Shown: positions 8,595 to 18,346, counted from the first letter of the stretch. The stretch: 64,000 nucleotides of DNA from Planctomycetota bacterium (GCA_015654675.1 JAATGM010000050.1:1-64000), one strand, 5' to 3'. A program made the numbers and translations. Notes: generated from the sequence alone by a model not told the origin.

Positions 8595-9077
8595 GGGTTG
8601 CGGGGCTCCTTATTTTCGCGAATGCAGGATAGCGGGAAATCCGCTGAAACGCCAAAAGGCCGCCGTGAGATTGCAGCCAGTCGTGAGACGCCGTAGCTGG
8701 GCCGACGGGCAGGAGCGTAAGCATGCCGAAGCAGCCGGCATTTCCCCGACTCGGGCTGATGAGACGTGGGTGAGATTTGTGAGATTGGTGAGATTCCTGA
8801 GATTTCGGCCCTGTGGGCCGCGGCTGACTTGTCAAAGAGCGGGCTGCCGGTTTTCCGTTGGGCCGTGTTTGACGCGGGGAGTCGGCCCGGTCCCCATATC
8901 GAGGACTTAGCGCAGCTTGAGCGAGCATCGCCTACTGGGCGAATCTTTCTAGTTCGGTTATAGTTCGTATGATTGCGGAGTCAAGCCGGAAATCTGGCAA
9001 AGGCAAGAAATGTCGGGTCAGGGGTGCAGCAGGGTTGCCGCGAAGAGCGGGATGTCGATTCCGTTCGCACGGCCGTC
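8595..9077. other. Intergenic gap with a short 9-bp tandem repeat
   Basis: About 480 bases with no supported gene on either strand. It contains the promoter side of sucD on the right and a 4-unit tandem repeat at 8771-8806. A small GGCCC TGT GGGCC hairpin follows the repeat. Nothing else stands out. Confidence 0.45.
8771..8806 (+). repeat. 9-bp tandem repeat, four units
   Basis: Four consecutive units with the shared core TGAGATT followed by two variable bases: TGAGATTTG, TGAGATTGG, TGAGATTCC, TGAGATTTC. It is not in a gene. It may be simple slippage-type sequence. Confidence 0.7.
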
Positions 9078-10499
9078 CTAATTGAGGTCGGCGGGGCAGG
9101 GGTCGGCGGGGAGGGCTTCGAGCAACGTTTCGATGAAGGGTTGGATGTCGGCAGGAGTTACCTGGCCGTCGTGATTGAGGTCGCCCAGTAGACAGGGGAG
9201 GACCGGGGCGAGAGTGATGGCGTCGACGGTGTCAGGCAGGCCGGGGGCGGGTTTGAAGAGGTCGAGGGTGACGATGGTTCTGGCGGGTGGGCCATCTGCG
9301 TCGAAGCGGAAGTTAAAGGTGGTTCCCCAGCGGAGGGCGTTGGAGTTTTCGATGGGTTGGGCGGCGGGCATGAGCCAGGTAACTGCCGTCGGGGTGCGCT
9401 GGCCGGGCCAGTCGGTTGCGTCGAAGTTGATCTGGTTGTCGGGGGTGGAGTTGAAGCCGTCGCCACTGTGGTAATCGACGTCGTGGAAGGCGATGTTGGC
9501 GATGGCGGCTGAATCGGGGACGGGGATTGAGAGGCCGGAGACGCTGCGATCGGAGTTCATGTTGAAGAGGGCGTATTCGTAGTGCCAGGTGGGGCCGGTG
9601 AGGTGGGTGGCTCGGGCGGCGAGGATGAGGCGGCCGGAGTTGTTGCCGGAGCCGGGCGGGACTTCGAGCTCGGGGGTGTCGATGGGGGTTTCGAAGACGT
9701 TGGGGTCGAGAAGTTGCCAGGCGTGGATGGCGGGGGATTCGCGGAAGGTTGGAGGTTGCCCAGAGAGGTTGATCTGGTAGTTCGCGCCGGATTGAATCAC
9801 GCTGACCTTGCGGTGGGAGCAGTTATTGTTTTGATTCCGCGCGGCGGCATCGTCGGGCGCTATCAGCTGGCATTCCGCGAAGTAATTCGCGCCGGGGTTC
9901 ATGTCGAGCGCGAGGTCGGCGGTTCGGGCCTGGAGACGGCGGGTGGTCGAAGTGACTGGGACGGAGCCATTGTTGTTGCAAAACGGATATGGGAACTGAA
10001 AGGCCCCGCTGTGAGCATTGACGTCAAAGCGCGGGCCGAGACCACAAATGGTCGTTAACTGGGTTCCGGCGCGATTGGCAGTATCGCTGTCATTGCATCC
10101 GACTCCAAGCTGCGAGCCGCCGGGACCAGTGCAGGGGCAGAAGATGCTGTCGGCCAACGCCGTGAAGTGGTGATGGACCCAGGCGAGGCCGATCTGCTCC
10201 ATGCGGTCTGAACCATCCACACTGCGCAAGCGATACAGGTGGGCGACTACCACGGGATGACGATTTGATGCGGCCTGCCACTGGATGCTATGAGTGCCGA
10301 GATTTGCGGCGAGCGTTCCGAAGTAGAAGGCAGCGTTGCCGTTGTTTACGGAATAGCTGGCGCTTGAAAAGATGTCGCCGACGATGAGGTCGGGGCCGGG
10401 ATTGGCGCCGCAGGTGGATTGGGCGCGGGCCGGGGCGCAGGCGGCGATCAAAACGAAGGCCGCGGCAATCGCTCGCGTGGCGGATTTTGGGGTGTGCAT
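9078..10499 (-). CDS. Secreted protein with C-terminal dockerin-like repeat (paralog A)
   Basis: 473 residues with a signal peptide (MHTPKSATRAIAAAFVLIAA, ending near ARAQ). The body shares an ordered set of motifs with the neighbour at 10669-12828: GPDVIVGDI/GPDLIVGDI, FTALAD..FCPCTGPGGSQLG, GLGPRFDVNAHSG, YEYALFNMNSDRS, and NSNALRWGT.FNFRFD. The end carries one calcium-loop-like dockerin repeat, GDLNHDGQVTPADI. Such C-terminal repeats are common on planctomycete exported proteins. Catalytic function is not apparent, and many Cys residues suggest an oxidised, extracellular location. It lies 170 bases downstream of its paralog with a hairpin between them. Confidence 0.8.
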   Translation of the reverse strand: MHTPKSATRAIAAAFVLIAACAPARAQSTCGANPGPDLIVGDIFSSASYSVNNGNAAFYFGTLAANLGTHSIQWQAASNRHPVVVAHLYRLRSVDGSDRMEQIGLAWVHHHFTALADSIFCPCTGPGGSQLGVGCNDSDTANRAGTQLTTICGLGPRFDVNAHSGAFQFPYPFCNNNGSVPVTSTTRRLQARTADLALDMNPGANYFAECQLIAPDDAAARNQNNNCSHRKVSVIQSGANYQINLSGQPPTFRESPAIHAWQLLDPNVFETPIDTPELEVPPGSGNNSGRLILAARATHLTGPTWHYEYALFNMNSDRSVSGLSIPVPDSAAIANIAFHDVDYHSGDGFNSTPDNQINFDATDWPGQRTPTAVTWLMPAAQPIENSNALRWGTTFNFRFDADGPPARTIVTLDLFKPAPGLPDTVDAITLAPVLPCLLGDLNHDGQVTPADIQPFIETLLEALPADPCPADLN

Positions 10500-10602
10500 C
10501 GATACGACCTATGGACATCATTATGTGAGGCAAATCGGCGCGAATGCAATCCTCGCACTAAGATCGGCAACTTCTGTGACAGTGTGTGTTCCGGGCAAGA
10601 AA

Positions 10603-10637
10603 CCGGCCTTTCGAGTGGGATACTCTCGAAAGGCCGG
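10603..10637 (-). terminator. Perfect 13-bp hairpin between the two secreted paralogs
   Basis: CCGGCCTTTCGAG at 10603-10615 and CTCGAAAGGCCGG at 10625-10637 form a perfect 13-bp stem with a 9-base loop. It lies 32 bases past the stop of the minus-strand gene ending at 10669. On that strand it is followed by a short TTTCTTG, so it is a plausible terminator with a weak T tract. Confidence 0.7.
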
Positions 10638-10668
10638 GGTTCGTACGTGACTAAACTCGCAGGTCGGA

Positions 10669-12828
10669 TCAGCCCGGCTGTGGAGGGGCCAGTTGAATCG
10701 GCGAACCTGGGCTACATCGAACCGCAAGCAAGAAGGTGTCGGTACCTGCACCACAACTTCCTGCGGCTCGGACGGTGATGGAATAGGGTACCCCATTGGC
10801 CCTGGGATTTGGCCAAGAGATAACGCCCGTATTGGGATTGATGGTCATGCCCGGCGGGGGCGTTCCAACAAATGACCATGTGTAGGGGGGGAGGCCACCT
10901 GTGACGTTGGGCGTGGGTGACGTCCATGCTGCGACACAGCTTGCGCTCGTGTCAGCGATTGGGCCGACGACCAGTGCATCGCATGGAACCGAGGGGATGA
11001 CCGTATTGGCGGCGACTGAGTCGGCCAGTCCGGCGACGGGCTTGAACATGCCAAGTGTGATGTTCCCCGTGGTAGGCGGTGCGGCGACGTCGAAGCGGAA
11101 GTTGTACATGGTTCCCCAGCGCAGAGCGTTGGAGTTTTCGACGGGGGTCGCGTTGACCATTGTCCAGTTGACCGCTCCGCCGCTCTGTGCACCCGGCCAG
11201 TCGGTACCGTCGTAATCAATCTGCGCGGTGGGCGTGCTGCCGAACCCGTCGCCGCTGTGATGGGCGACGTCGTGGAAGCCGATGTTGGTGGCGGTCAGCG
11301 ATGCGCCGAGCGGGATACTGACGGAACTGATGCTGCGATCAGAGTTCATGTTGAAGATCGCGTATTCGTAATGGTAGACACCGCCGCCGAGATCGGTTGC
11401 CTTTGCGGAAAGAACGACACGGCCGACCTTATTGCCGCTGTTGGCGGGAAACTCGATTTCAGGTGTGTCCAGATTTGTTTCCGTGACGGCAGGGTCGTTT
11501 GCCTTCCAGGCCTTTATGGCCGGATCGCCTCGAACGGTGGAAGCCGTAATTGCCGCGTTGTAGCTCGAGCCGGACTGTGTGATGAGCAGGCGGCGGTAGG
11601 AGCAGTTGTTGTTTGCATTGAGCGACCAGATTCCAGAGTTGTTCCAGGCGGCATCATCCTGCGTGACGTACTGGGCTTCCCCGTAGTAGAGCGCGCCGGC
11701 ATTCTGGGCCGGGTCGAGATCGGTCGTGGGAACCTGGATGCGGCGGGTGATGCTCGTTACCGGCACGCTGCCATTCGTATTGCGGAACGGGTAGGGGAAA
11801 GTAAAGACGCCGGTGTGGGCATTGATGTCAAATCGGGGCCCGAGGCCGCCGGTGGTGCTCAACTGTCCTCCATTGCGACCCGCGGTATAGGGATCGGCGC
11901 AACCGACTCCAAGTTGTGAGCCGCCCGGTCCGGTGCAAGGGCAGCAGATAGTGTCGGATAGGGCGGTGAAGCCGTGTTTGCACCAACTGGCTCCGATCTG
12001 CTCGAAGCGACCGGCTCCGTTGACGGTCTTGTAGCGGTAGATCGACTGCGGGATTGCCGGGTGGAGGTTGTTGCCCGACTGCCAGCGCACGGGAACGTTT
12101 CCGATATTGCAGGAATAGGTGCCGAGGGAGAACGCGGAGATGCCGCCAATCGGAGCGCCGTAGCTAGCCGTGCCTTGAATGTCCCCGACGATGACATCGG
12201 GGCCGAGATTAGGGCTCGCGCAGGCACGGGGCATTGGGTCGTCATCGGTGTAATTCGGGGGTGGTAGTTCGCCGCCGCTCCATGCGAGGAAAACTTCGGA
12301 GGTCAGCCGGCCGATTGAAGCGCCGGCGAGGTCGGGGTCGCCGAGAAGTGTGGCGAGATTGGGGGTAATGGTCACGTCTTCAGCAGCGATGCCGATGGCA
12401 CGGTGGAAGTTGTCAAAGCTGACGGCGGGGGCAGCGATTGCGAGGCCGGACATCGATGGTCGCGAGTCCGTATCGCCGATGCCGAGGATGAGATCAGTCA
12501 GCGCGAGCGTTTGCGATCCACGCGAGATGCGAACGTTCGCCAAATGTCGAACCAATCCCTCGCTGAATCCGTTCGCAACGCCGTCATTGAGACTCATGAT
12601 GAAGGGGATTCGATCAGGAGCGACTTCGATGACGAGCGTGTCAGAGGTGGAAGCGGCGTCGTCCGGATTGTCGCTGGTAATCGTGAGACCGGCTTTTTGC
12701 AGCAGCTCGCGATTCAGGGCGATTCGTGTTTCGCCGTGATGAGAGGTCCACAGAACGACCGCGAATGCGGACGCGTGACAACAGAGCAGTGTCGCCACGG
12801 CGCTGAGAGTTAATCGCTTCAGACCCAT
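10669..12828 (-). CDS. Secreted protein with Ig-like C-terminal domain (paralog B)
   Basis: 719 residues. I chose the ATG at 12828 because AGGAGG lies 9 bases upstream; an in-frame TTG further up would put this ribosome site inside the gene. The signal peptide is MGLKRLTLSAVATLLCCHAS. Residues about 25-200 are a unique domain. Residues about 205-590 match paralog A motif by motif (GPDVIVGDI, CCPCTGPGGSQLGVGC, GLGPRFDINAHTG, YEYAIFNMNSDRS). The last 100 residues look like a putative Ig/cadherin-like domain (GGLPPYTWSFVGTPPPGMTI, TGVISW). It has no dockerin repeat, unlike its neighbour. Function is unknown; it is probably a surface or extracellular protein. Confidence 0.8.
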   Translation of the reverse strand: MGLKRLTLSAVATLLCCHASAFAVVLWTSHHGETRIALNRELLQKAGLTITSDNPDDAASTSDTLVIEVAPDRIPFIMSLNDGVANGFSEGLVRHLANVRISRGSQTLALTDLILGIGDTDSRPSMSGLAIAAPAVSFDNFHRAIGIAAEDVTITPNLATLLGDPDLAGASIGRLTSEVFLAWSGGELPPPNYTDDDPMPRACASPNLGPDVIVGDIQGTASYGAPIGGISAFSLGTYSCNIGNVPVRWQSGNNLHPAIPQSIYRYKTVNGAGRFEQIGASWCKHGFTALSDTICCPCTGPGGSQLGVGCADPYTAGRNGGQLSTTGGLGPRFDINAHTGVFTFPYPFRNTNGSVPVTSITRRIQVPTTDLDPAQNAGALYYGEAQYVTQDDAAWNNSGIWSLNANNNCSYRRLLITQSGSSYNAAITASTVRGDPAIKAWKANDPAVTETNLDTPEIEFPANSGNKVGRVVLSAKATDLGGGVYHYEYAIFNMNSDRSISSVSIPLGASLTATNIGFHDVAHHSGDGFGSTPTAQIDYDGTDWPGAQSGGAVNWTMVNATPVENSNALRWGTMYNFRFDVAAPPTTGNITLGMFKPVAGLADSVAANTVIPSVPCDALVVGPIADTSASCVAAWTSPTPNVTGGLPPYTWSFVGTPPPGMTINPNTGVISWPNPRANGVPYSITVRAAGSCGAGTDTFLLAVRCSPGSPIQLAPPQPG

Positions 12829-13027
12829 TTCGAGCATCCTCCTTGGCAATGTTGGCTATACGATGTGCCCCACGGAGAAACCCGTGCGGCACCCCAATCT
12901 TCAAGTTGCAAATTTACCGCCATCAAAACTGCGAATCCAGCAATTTGACAGCTAGAGCGTTTGATTTTGGGTATCGAGCGGGCTTGGCGGTGTGCGAATA
13001 CTCCCAGCGCGGCGTTGTGCGGGCTTT

Positions 13028-14761
13028 TTAGGAAGGTGTGTTGGATTGCGCGCTGAAGATTGAAAGCGCTTCGTGAAGCGTGGGGACTATGTTCTGGCGG
13101 CCAATTTCGTTAAGGATTCGATAGCGCTCGAACTTGGCCGTGAGCGGGCGGTTGGCTTCAGCGATGATGAGGACGATGCCTTTTTCGTGGAGTTCGTCGA
13201 GCACGGTGGTGACGCGCTCGGCGGCGGTGACGTCGATGTCGACGATGGCGCCGGCGTCGAGGATCAGGCAGCGGACGGGTTCGGGGGCGTGGGTGATGAA
13301 AGTTCGCACGCGTTCAACGAAGTAGTTCGCGTTTGTGAATGTCAGCGGGGCGTAGAAGCGGTAGGCGACCAGGCCGGGGATCAGGGAGCCGCCTTCGGAG
13401 TCGGCGACGTCGTGCAGGCCGGGGCGGCCGGGTAGCTGGCGAAGGAGGGCGTCGTGGGGGCGGGAGACGTCGCGGATGAGCTGAACAAGGGAGATGAGCA
13501 CGCCGACGAGCATGCCGGGGACGACACCGACCGTGAGGACACCGATGGTGGTAAGCATGGCGATTGCGGCGCTCTTCCAACTGATGCGGCGGAGGTGTCG
13601 GACGGTGGCGATGTCGATGAGACCGATGCCGGCGACGATGAGGATCGCCGCGAGGGCAACGATGGGGAGCTGGGCGACAGTGGGGGTGAGAAAGAGGAGG
13701 AAGACGGCGAGGAGAGCGGCGGCGACAAAGTTCACGAGTTGAGTTGCACCGCCGACGGTTTCATTGACGACGGTGCGGGATGACGTGGCGGCGACGGAGA
13801 ATCCACGGAAAAGGCCCGAGGCGAGATTGGAGACGCCGAGGGCGACCAGCTCCTGATTGGGGTCGATCTGCTCGCGCTTGCGGGCGGCGAAGGTGCGAGC
13901 GGTGAGAATGGCTTCGGGGATCGTGAGAAAAACGATGCCGACGGCGCCGGGGAGTATGTCGCCGAGGTCGCCGAAGTGTACTTTGGGGATGGCGGGCCAT
14001 GGGAGGCCGGCGGGGACGCGGCCGATGACCGCGACGCCGCGGTGCTCGAGGTCGAAATAGACTGACGCGAAGATCGCGGCGATGAAGACAACGAGCGCGC
14101 CGGGGAAGCGCGGGGTGATGCGTTTGATGATGAGCAGGAGCGCGACAAAACCCGCGCCGACGGCCGGCGTGAGCCAGTGGACTTCGCCAACGCGGCGGGC
14201 GAGTTCGCCGATGATGGGGAAAAAGTCGTCGGATTCGATCTCGAGGCCGCAGAATCGTCCGAGCTGAGTGGAAATGAGAATCAGAGCAGCGCCGTTCATG
14301 TAGCCCAGCATGACGGGGGACGAAAGGAAGTCGGCAATCGCGCCGAAGCGGAGGGCAGCGGCGACGAGGATGAGCAGGCCGCCGAGGATGGCAACCAGTG
14401 CCGCGAGTGCGGCGAGGCGGGCCGGATCGCCGTGGCTGAAGGGGTCGATGGCTTCGCTAATCATGAGCGAGACGGCGGCGTCGGGGCCGACGATGACGCG
14501 GCGCGACGAACAGAAGAGTCCGTAGGCGATGAAGGCGATTATGGCGGCGAACAACCCGTGCTGCGGTGCGACACCGACGAGGGCGGCGTAGGCAATCACC
14601 GTGGGGATGGAGACAACGCCGACGCTGAGGCCGGCGATGAGGTCGCGGGCGAACCACTGCGACTGGTACGAGCGTAGAAGCGCGAGGACTGGAAGAAAGG
14701 AGCGCGGTTCGTCGCTGGCGAGGGCGCTGGATTGATTGGGCGTGCCTGGGGATTGGGTCAT
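13028..14761 (-). CDS. SulP-family (SLC26) anion transporter with STAS domain
   Basis: 577 residues. The first 430 are hydrophobic with the SulP signature near VGVVSIPTVIAYAALVGVAP and the conserved VGPDAAVSLM. The C-terminal 120 residues form a cytoplasmic STAS domain (TFTNANYFVERV, CLILDAGAIVDIDVTAAE). The family moves sulfate, bicarbonate or related anions across the inner membrane by symport or exchange; the substrate here cannot be told. It sits directly beside the purine block. A link is possible, for instance bicarbonate or anion supply, but that is speculation. Confidence 0.9.
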   Translation of the reverse strand: MTQSPGTPNQSSALASDEPRSFLPVLALLRSYQSQWFARDLIAGLSVGVVSIPTVIAYAALVGVAPQHGLFAAIIAFIAYGLFCSSRRVIVGPDAAVSLMISEAIDPFSHGDPARLAALAALVAILGGLLILVAAALRFGAIADFLSSPVMLGYMNGAALILISTQLGRFCGLEIESDDFFPIIGELARRVGEVHWLTPAVGAGFVALLLIIKRITPRFPGALVVFIAAIFASVYFDLEHRGVAVIGRVPAGLPWPAIPKVHFGDLGDILPGAVGIVFLTIPEAILTARTFAARKREQIDPNQELVALGVSNLASGLFRGFSVAATSSRTVVNETVGGATQLVNFVAAALLAVFLLFLTPTVAQLPIVALAAILIVAGIGLIDIATVRHLRRISWKSAAIAMLTTIGVLTVGVVPGMLVGVLISLVQLIRDVSRPHDALLRQLPGRPGLHDVADSEGGSLIPGLVAYRFYAPLTFTNANYFVERVRTFITHAPEPVRCLILDAGAIVDIDVTAAERVTTVLDELHEKGIVLIIAEANRPLTAKFERYRILNEIGRQNIVPTLHEALSIFSAQSNTPS

Positions 14762-14909
14762 GCGGCGGCGACGATAGCGGGATGGCGCGCGATGGCAAGT
14801 GATTCGACGGAGACTGGGCGGCGACGCGTTTTGCGCGGGTGGACGCTAGTTATGCGATTGCACTTCTCCGACCGATGAGCGCGTTGCCGATCGTACGGAG
14901 CGCGGCCGA

Positions 14910-16106
14910 TCAGGCGAGGCGGCGCTGCGTGGATTTGTCGAGGAGCATCGAGAGGATGCGGTTCGGTTTTTCGAAGCGGCATAGAAGGATCATTGCAGCG
15001 ACGACGAAGGGCTTCCACGAGGCCTCGCGGTAGGTGGCGAGGCGGTAGCGCTCGAAGACGCTGGCGGCGACTTCGCCTTCCTTGCAGCTGACGCCGGTGA
15101 TGTCGGCCGGGAGGCAGTGCATGTAGAGGGCTTTACCGGCTTTTGTAAGCTGCATCATTTTTTCCGTGGTTTCCCAGTTTTTGAAACGGGCGTTGTTGGC
15201 GAGGCACTGCTTTTCGAGGGCGGCGAGCTTGTCGTTTTCCTTGGCGCGAAGAATTTTCGTGCGCTCTTCCATGACGGCGAAGGGGGCCCAGCTCTTGGGG
15301 TAGACGATGTCGGCGTCCTTGAAGGCGTCTTCCATGCTATTGGTGTGTTTGAAGGTACCGCCGGATTCTTTGGCGTGCTTCTCGCTGATCTTCAGCGTTT
15401 CGGGGACGAGGTCGTAGCCCTCGGGGTTGGCGAGGACGACGTTCATTCCGAAGCGGGTCATGAGCGTGATGACGCCCTGCGGGACGGAGAGCGGCTTGCC
15501 GTAGGAGGGCGAGTAGGCCCAGGTCATGGCGAGTTTTTTGCCGCGGAGGTTTTCGAGGGAACCGAAGGTTTTGATGAGGTGCATCAGGTCGGCCATGGCT
15601 TGGGTGGGGTGGTCGAGATCGCACTGGAGGTTGATGACGGCCGGTCGCTGTGGGAGGACGCCTTCGTGGAAACCCTCGTCGACGGCGGCAGCGACCTCGG
15701 TCATGTACTTGTGGCCTTCGCCCAGGAAGATGTCGTCGCGGATGCCGATGGCCTCGGCGGCGAAGGAGATCATGTTGGCGGTTTCGCGGACGGTCTCGCC
15801 GTGGGCGATCTGGGATTTGCCTTCGTCGAGCTCCTGCAGGGAGAGGCCGAGCAGGGCGGTGGCGGAGGCGAAGCTGAAACGCGTGCGGGTGGACTGATCG
15901 CGGAAGTTGGAAACGGCCAGGCCGGAGGTGAAGACGCGGGTGGAGATATTGGCCTTGTAGAGTTCGTGGAGGGCCTCGGCGGCGGTGAGGACGGCGAGGA
16001 GCTCGTCCTGGGTGCGGTCCCAGCTCAGGAGGAAGTCTTTGTTGTGCATGGCGGTTTTGAGGGAACCGAGCTTTTCGGCGAGGGCGTGGACGGTGGATGA
16101 GGACAT
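14910..16106 (-). CDS. ygeW: Knotted carbamoyltransferase, YgeW family
   Basis: 398 residues from the ATG at 16106, which has GGAG 8 bases upstream; E. coli YgeW is of the same size. Carbamoyltransferase motifs are in order: STRTRFSFASAT (carbamoyl-phosphate loop), HPTQAMADLMHL, and HCLPADITG. The long, divergent C-terminal half fits YgeW rather than ornithine or aspartate carbamoyltransferase. In E. coli the gene belongs to the purine-degradation locus, where it is thought to release carbamoyl phosphate from a ureido compound by phosphorolysis. A carbamate kinase gene close by at 18457 would turn that product into ATP. Upstream codons in the same frame are not needed. Confidence 0.85.
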   Translation of the reverse strand: MSSSTVHALAEKLGSLKTAMHNKDFLLSWDRTQDELLAVLTAAEALHELYKANISTRVFTSGLAVSNFRDQSTRTRFSFASATALLGLSLQELDEGKSQIAHGETVRETANMISFAAEAIGIRDDIFLGEGHKYMTEVAAAVDEGFHEGVLPQRPAVINLQCDLDHPTQAMADLMHLIKTFGSLENLRGKKLAMTWAYSPSYGKPLSVPQGVITLMTRFGMNVVLANPEGYDLVPETLKISEKHAKESGGTFKHTNSMEDAFKDADIVYPKSWAPFAVMEERTKILRAKENDKLAALEKQCLANNARFKNWETTEKMMQLTKAGKALYMHCLPADITGVSCKEGEVAASVFERYRLATYREASWKPFVVAAMILLCRFEKPNRILSMLLDKSTQRRLA

Positions 16107-16194
16107 GGGGTGCTCCGGATCTCGTTTGTCAGTTTCTCGAATCGGGGATTGTAACGGATGGGCCGCCGGGGATGAATCCTCACCGGCGCGGCTA

Positions 16195-16662
16195 TCAAGA
16201 TGGAGCTGGTAGCGAAGTTGGCAGACGAAACTTGCGCAGCGTCTCGGTCGCGCGTTCTTCACCGATCCACAGTTCGCGCGGCCACCATTTGCCGCAGGGA
16301 CAGGCGTCGTCGATAGCATCCGTCCAGACTCGCATTGCTTCGAACGCCTCGGTTTTCGCGTCGAAATACACAACGAGACACACGAAGCCGTCGCTCGCCC
16401 TGAGGAACTTGTATCCCCCAAACGAAGTTGTGCCGGCCTCTAGCAAGCCCGCCACTTCGATGAACGGCTTTGTGCCGCGTCTGATTCTGGCTTCGGCGGC
16501 GATCTGACGCCATCGGGCCACTTCGGAGGAATAGTCGCCGAACTCTCGGCCTGCGTTCAGCCAGTCGCGATCCTCGAACGCTCGCGCCGAAGTCATTTTG
16601 CAGCAACCGCATGCAGCGAGGCAGGGCAAGAGGATCGCGGTCCTGAGAATCGCGCGGGACAT
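16195..16662 (-). CDS. Small lipoprotein of unknown function
   Basis: 155 residues. The signal region MSRAILRTAILLPCLAACGC contains a lipobox (LAAC), so the mature protein should be lipid-anchored at a Cys near residue 18. The rest has no family I recognise; a CPCGKWW segment and several Trp residues are visible. GGAGAAG lies upstream of the ATG. The gene sits between the PLP-enzyme unit and ygeW on the same strand, with short gaps, so it may be co-transcribed with them. Confidence 0.65.
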   Translation of the reverse strand: MSRAILRTAILLPCLAACGCCKMTSARAFEDRDWLNAGREFGDYSSEVARWRQIAAEARIRRGTKPFIEVAGLLEAGTTSFGGYKFLRASDGFVCLVVYFDAKTEAFEAMRVWTDAIDDACPCGKWWPRELWIGEERATETLRKFRLPTSLPAPS

Positions 16663-16703
16663 GCTTTAAATTCTTCTCCAGCTTTGGATTCGACGGCTGG
16701 CGT

Positions 16704-16889
16704 TCATGGTCGCACCGAGCCGAGTACCAGAAGGATCAGCCCGAAGCCTGCCGGCACGACTTCGGCAATTTGAATACTGAGTTTGTTTTCGCCTCGGAGC
16801 GCGCCGGCGAAATCGAGGGCAAGTGCTCCAAGTCCGAAGAGGATGAATGCGATTCCCCAGATGCGCGCCAGACGGCGTCCACTCTTCAT
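16704..16889 (-). CDS. Small two-helix membrane protein, coupled to the PLP enzyme gene
   Basis: 61 residues from the ATG at 16889 (MKSGRRLARIWGIAFILFGL). Two hydrophobic stretches, about residues 10-27 and 40-58, suggest a small membrane protein. The start codon overlaps the stop codon of the PLP-enzyme gene (ATGA at 16886-16889), which supports this start and indicates translational coupling. No family is recognised. Confidence 0.55.
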   Translation of the reverse strand: MKSGRRLARIWGIAFILFGLGALALDFAGALRGENKLSIQIAEVVPAGFGLILLVLGSVRP

Positions 16890-18346
16890 GCTGTAGATGC
16901 GACGCGGCGGTTGAAGGAATCGATGGCTTTGTCCCATTCGGCGGTTTGGGCGAAGTGTTCGGTCCAGAAATCGGGGTCCCAGAGTTTTCGCAGGTCGTTC
17001 ACGTCTTTTTGCTGCTGCTCGACCCAGGTGAAGTATTTGAAGTTGTGCAGCGTTTTGCGGTCGTGATAGGTCAGCTCGCGGAGGTGGTCGATGTTTGTGC
17101 CTTCGAGGTAGCGGGCGGCGTCGGCGGTGGCGTTTGTTGCGGCGTAAGCGCCACGGTCTTTGCGGTATTCGTCAATCCGCGAGGCGTAGAGGCCCATCGA
17201 GTCGGTAAGGAGGGTGAAGAGGACGTCGCGGCCGTCCATGTCGAAGTGCTTTGCGGTTTTGATGGCTGCCACAACATTGCAGATGCCGGAGATGCCGAGG
17301 AGCGGGAGCTGGTCGACTGTGGCGCGGGGCACGCCGTTCTTTTCGAGCTGGGCGCGGCCGGCGTCTTCGTTAAAGAGGCGCATGAGGGCGATGCAATGTT
17401 CGTCGTCGATGGCGGCGACGAGGTCGGTGTTGCGGACGTTGTGGATCCAGGGGATGTGCTTGTCGCCGATGCCTTCGATGCGATGGTCACCGAAGCCGCA
17501 GGAGAGGAGCGTCGGGCATTGTTGGGCTTCGACGGCGACGACGCGAAGGTGCGGGTGCTTTGTGCGGAGGAAGTCGCCGGCGGCGATGGTGCCGGCTGAG
17601 CCGGTGGCGGAGATATAACCGGCGAGACGGCCGTTGGGTTTGCCGATAGCACGGAAGATTTCGTCGATGATTCCGCCGGTGAGGTGGTAGTGCCAGGTCG
17701 CGTTACCCATCTCCTCGAACTGGTTGAAGATGACGCAATCGGGGCGGGTGCGGCGGATTTCCCAGCACTTGTCGTAGATCTCTTTGACGTTTGACTCACA
17801 GCCGGGGGTCGCGATCACCTCGGCGTTGATGGACTTGAGCCACTCAAAGCGCTCGCGCGACATGCCTTCGGGGAGGATGGCGACGGCGGTGCAGCCGAGC
17901 AGGGCGCAGTCGAATGCGCCGCCGCGACAATAGTTGCCGGTGCTGGGCCAGACGGCTTTCTGGGTGGTCGGGTCGAACTGGCCGGTGACCAGGCGCGGGA
18001 TGAGGCAGCCGAAGGCCGCGCCGACCTTATGGGCTCCGGTGGGGAAGTGCTTGCCGACGATGCCGATGATTCGTGCGGGGACGCCGGTGAGCGCGGAGGG
18101 GAACTCGATCCAGTTGCCGTGGTTGAAGCCACCGCCGCGTTCTACGGGTTCGTTTTTCCAGGTGATGCGGAAGAGGTTGGCCGGATCGACGTCCCAGAGG
18201 CCGACTTTGGCGAGGCGGTCTTTGACGGTCTGCGGGATGGTGGAGGGGTCTTTTTGCTGGGCGAAGGTGGGGATAACGATTTTTCGCTCGCGGCAATGGC
18301 GGGCGGTTCGGTCGAGGGCTTTTTCGTCGATCTTGAAGGGCAGCAC
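16886..18346 (-). CDS. Fold-type II PLP-dependent enzyme (candidate ammonia-lyase/ygeX counterpart)
   Basis: About 486 residues. The PLP lysine lies in HFPTGAHKVGAAFGCLIPRL, a TrpB/cysteine-synthase-like context. Further fold-II features are the STGNYCRGGAFDCALLG phosphate/substrate region and GSAGTIAAGDFL. In E. coli the gene after ygeW is ygeX, 2,3-diaminopropionate ammonia-lyase (about 400 residues). This protein is longer, and I do not recognise the YgeX signature, so equivalence is an inference from position. The GTG at 18346 has GGAG 8 bases upstream and leaves room for a divergent promoter; an ATG at 18409 is the alternative. The gene diverges from the carbamate kinase gene. Confidence 0.75.
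   Translation of the reverse strand: MLPFKIDEKALDRTARHCRERKIVIPTFAQQKDPSTIPQTVKDRLAKVGLWDVDPANLFRITWKNEPVERGGGFNHGNWIEFPSALTGVPARIIGIVGKHFPTGAHKVGAAFGCLIPRLVTGQFDPTTQKAVWPSTGNYCRGGAFDCALLGCTAVAILPEGMSRERFEWLKSINAEVIATPGCESNVKEIYDKCWEIRRTRPDCVIFNQFEEMGNATWHYHLTGGIIDEIFRAIGKPNGRLAGYISATGSAGTIAAGDFLRTKHPHLRVVAVEAQQCPTLLSCGFGDHRIEGIGDKHIPWIHNVRNTDLVAAIDDEHCIALMRLFNEDAGRAQLEKNGVPRATVDQLPLLGISGICNVVAAIKTAKHFDMDGRDVLFTLLTDSMGLYASRIDEYRKDRGAYAATNATADAARYLEGTNIDHLRELTYHDRKTLHNFKYFTWVEQQQKDVNDLRKLWDPDFWTEHFAQTAEWDKAIDSFNRRVASTA

Noticed and set aside
8771-8806. Possible CRISPR-like or regulatory array
   Set aside because: Units are only 9 bases and directly abutting, with no spacers; it is a simple tandem repeat.
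15117-16100. 327-codon open frame on the plus strand
   Set aside because: It is antisense to the YgeW gene; its composition is Gly/Glu/Val/Asp-rich without motifs.
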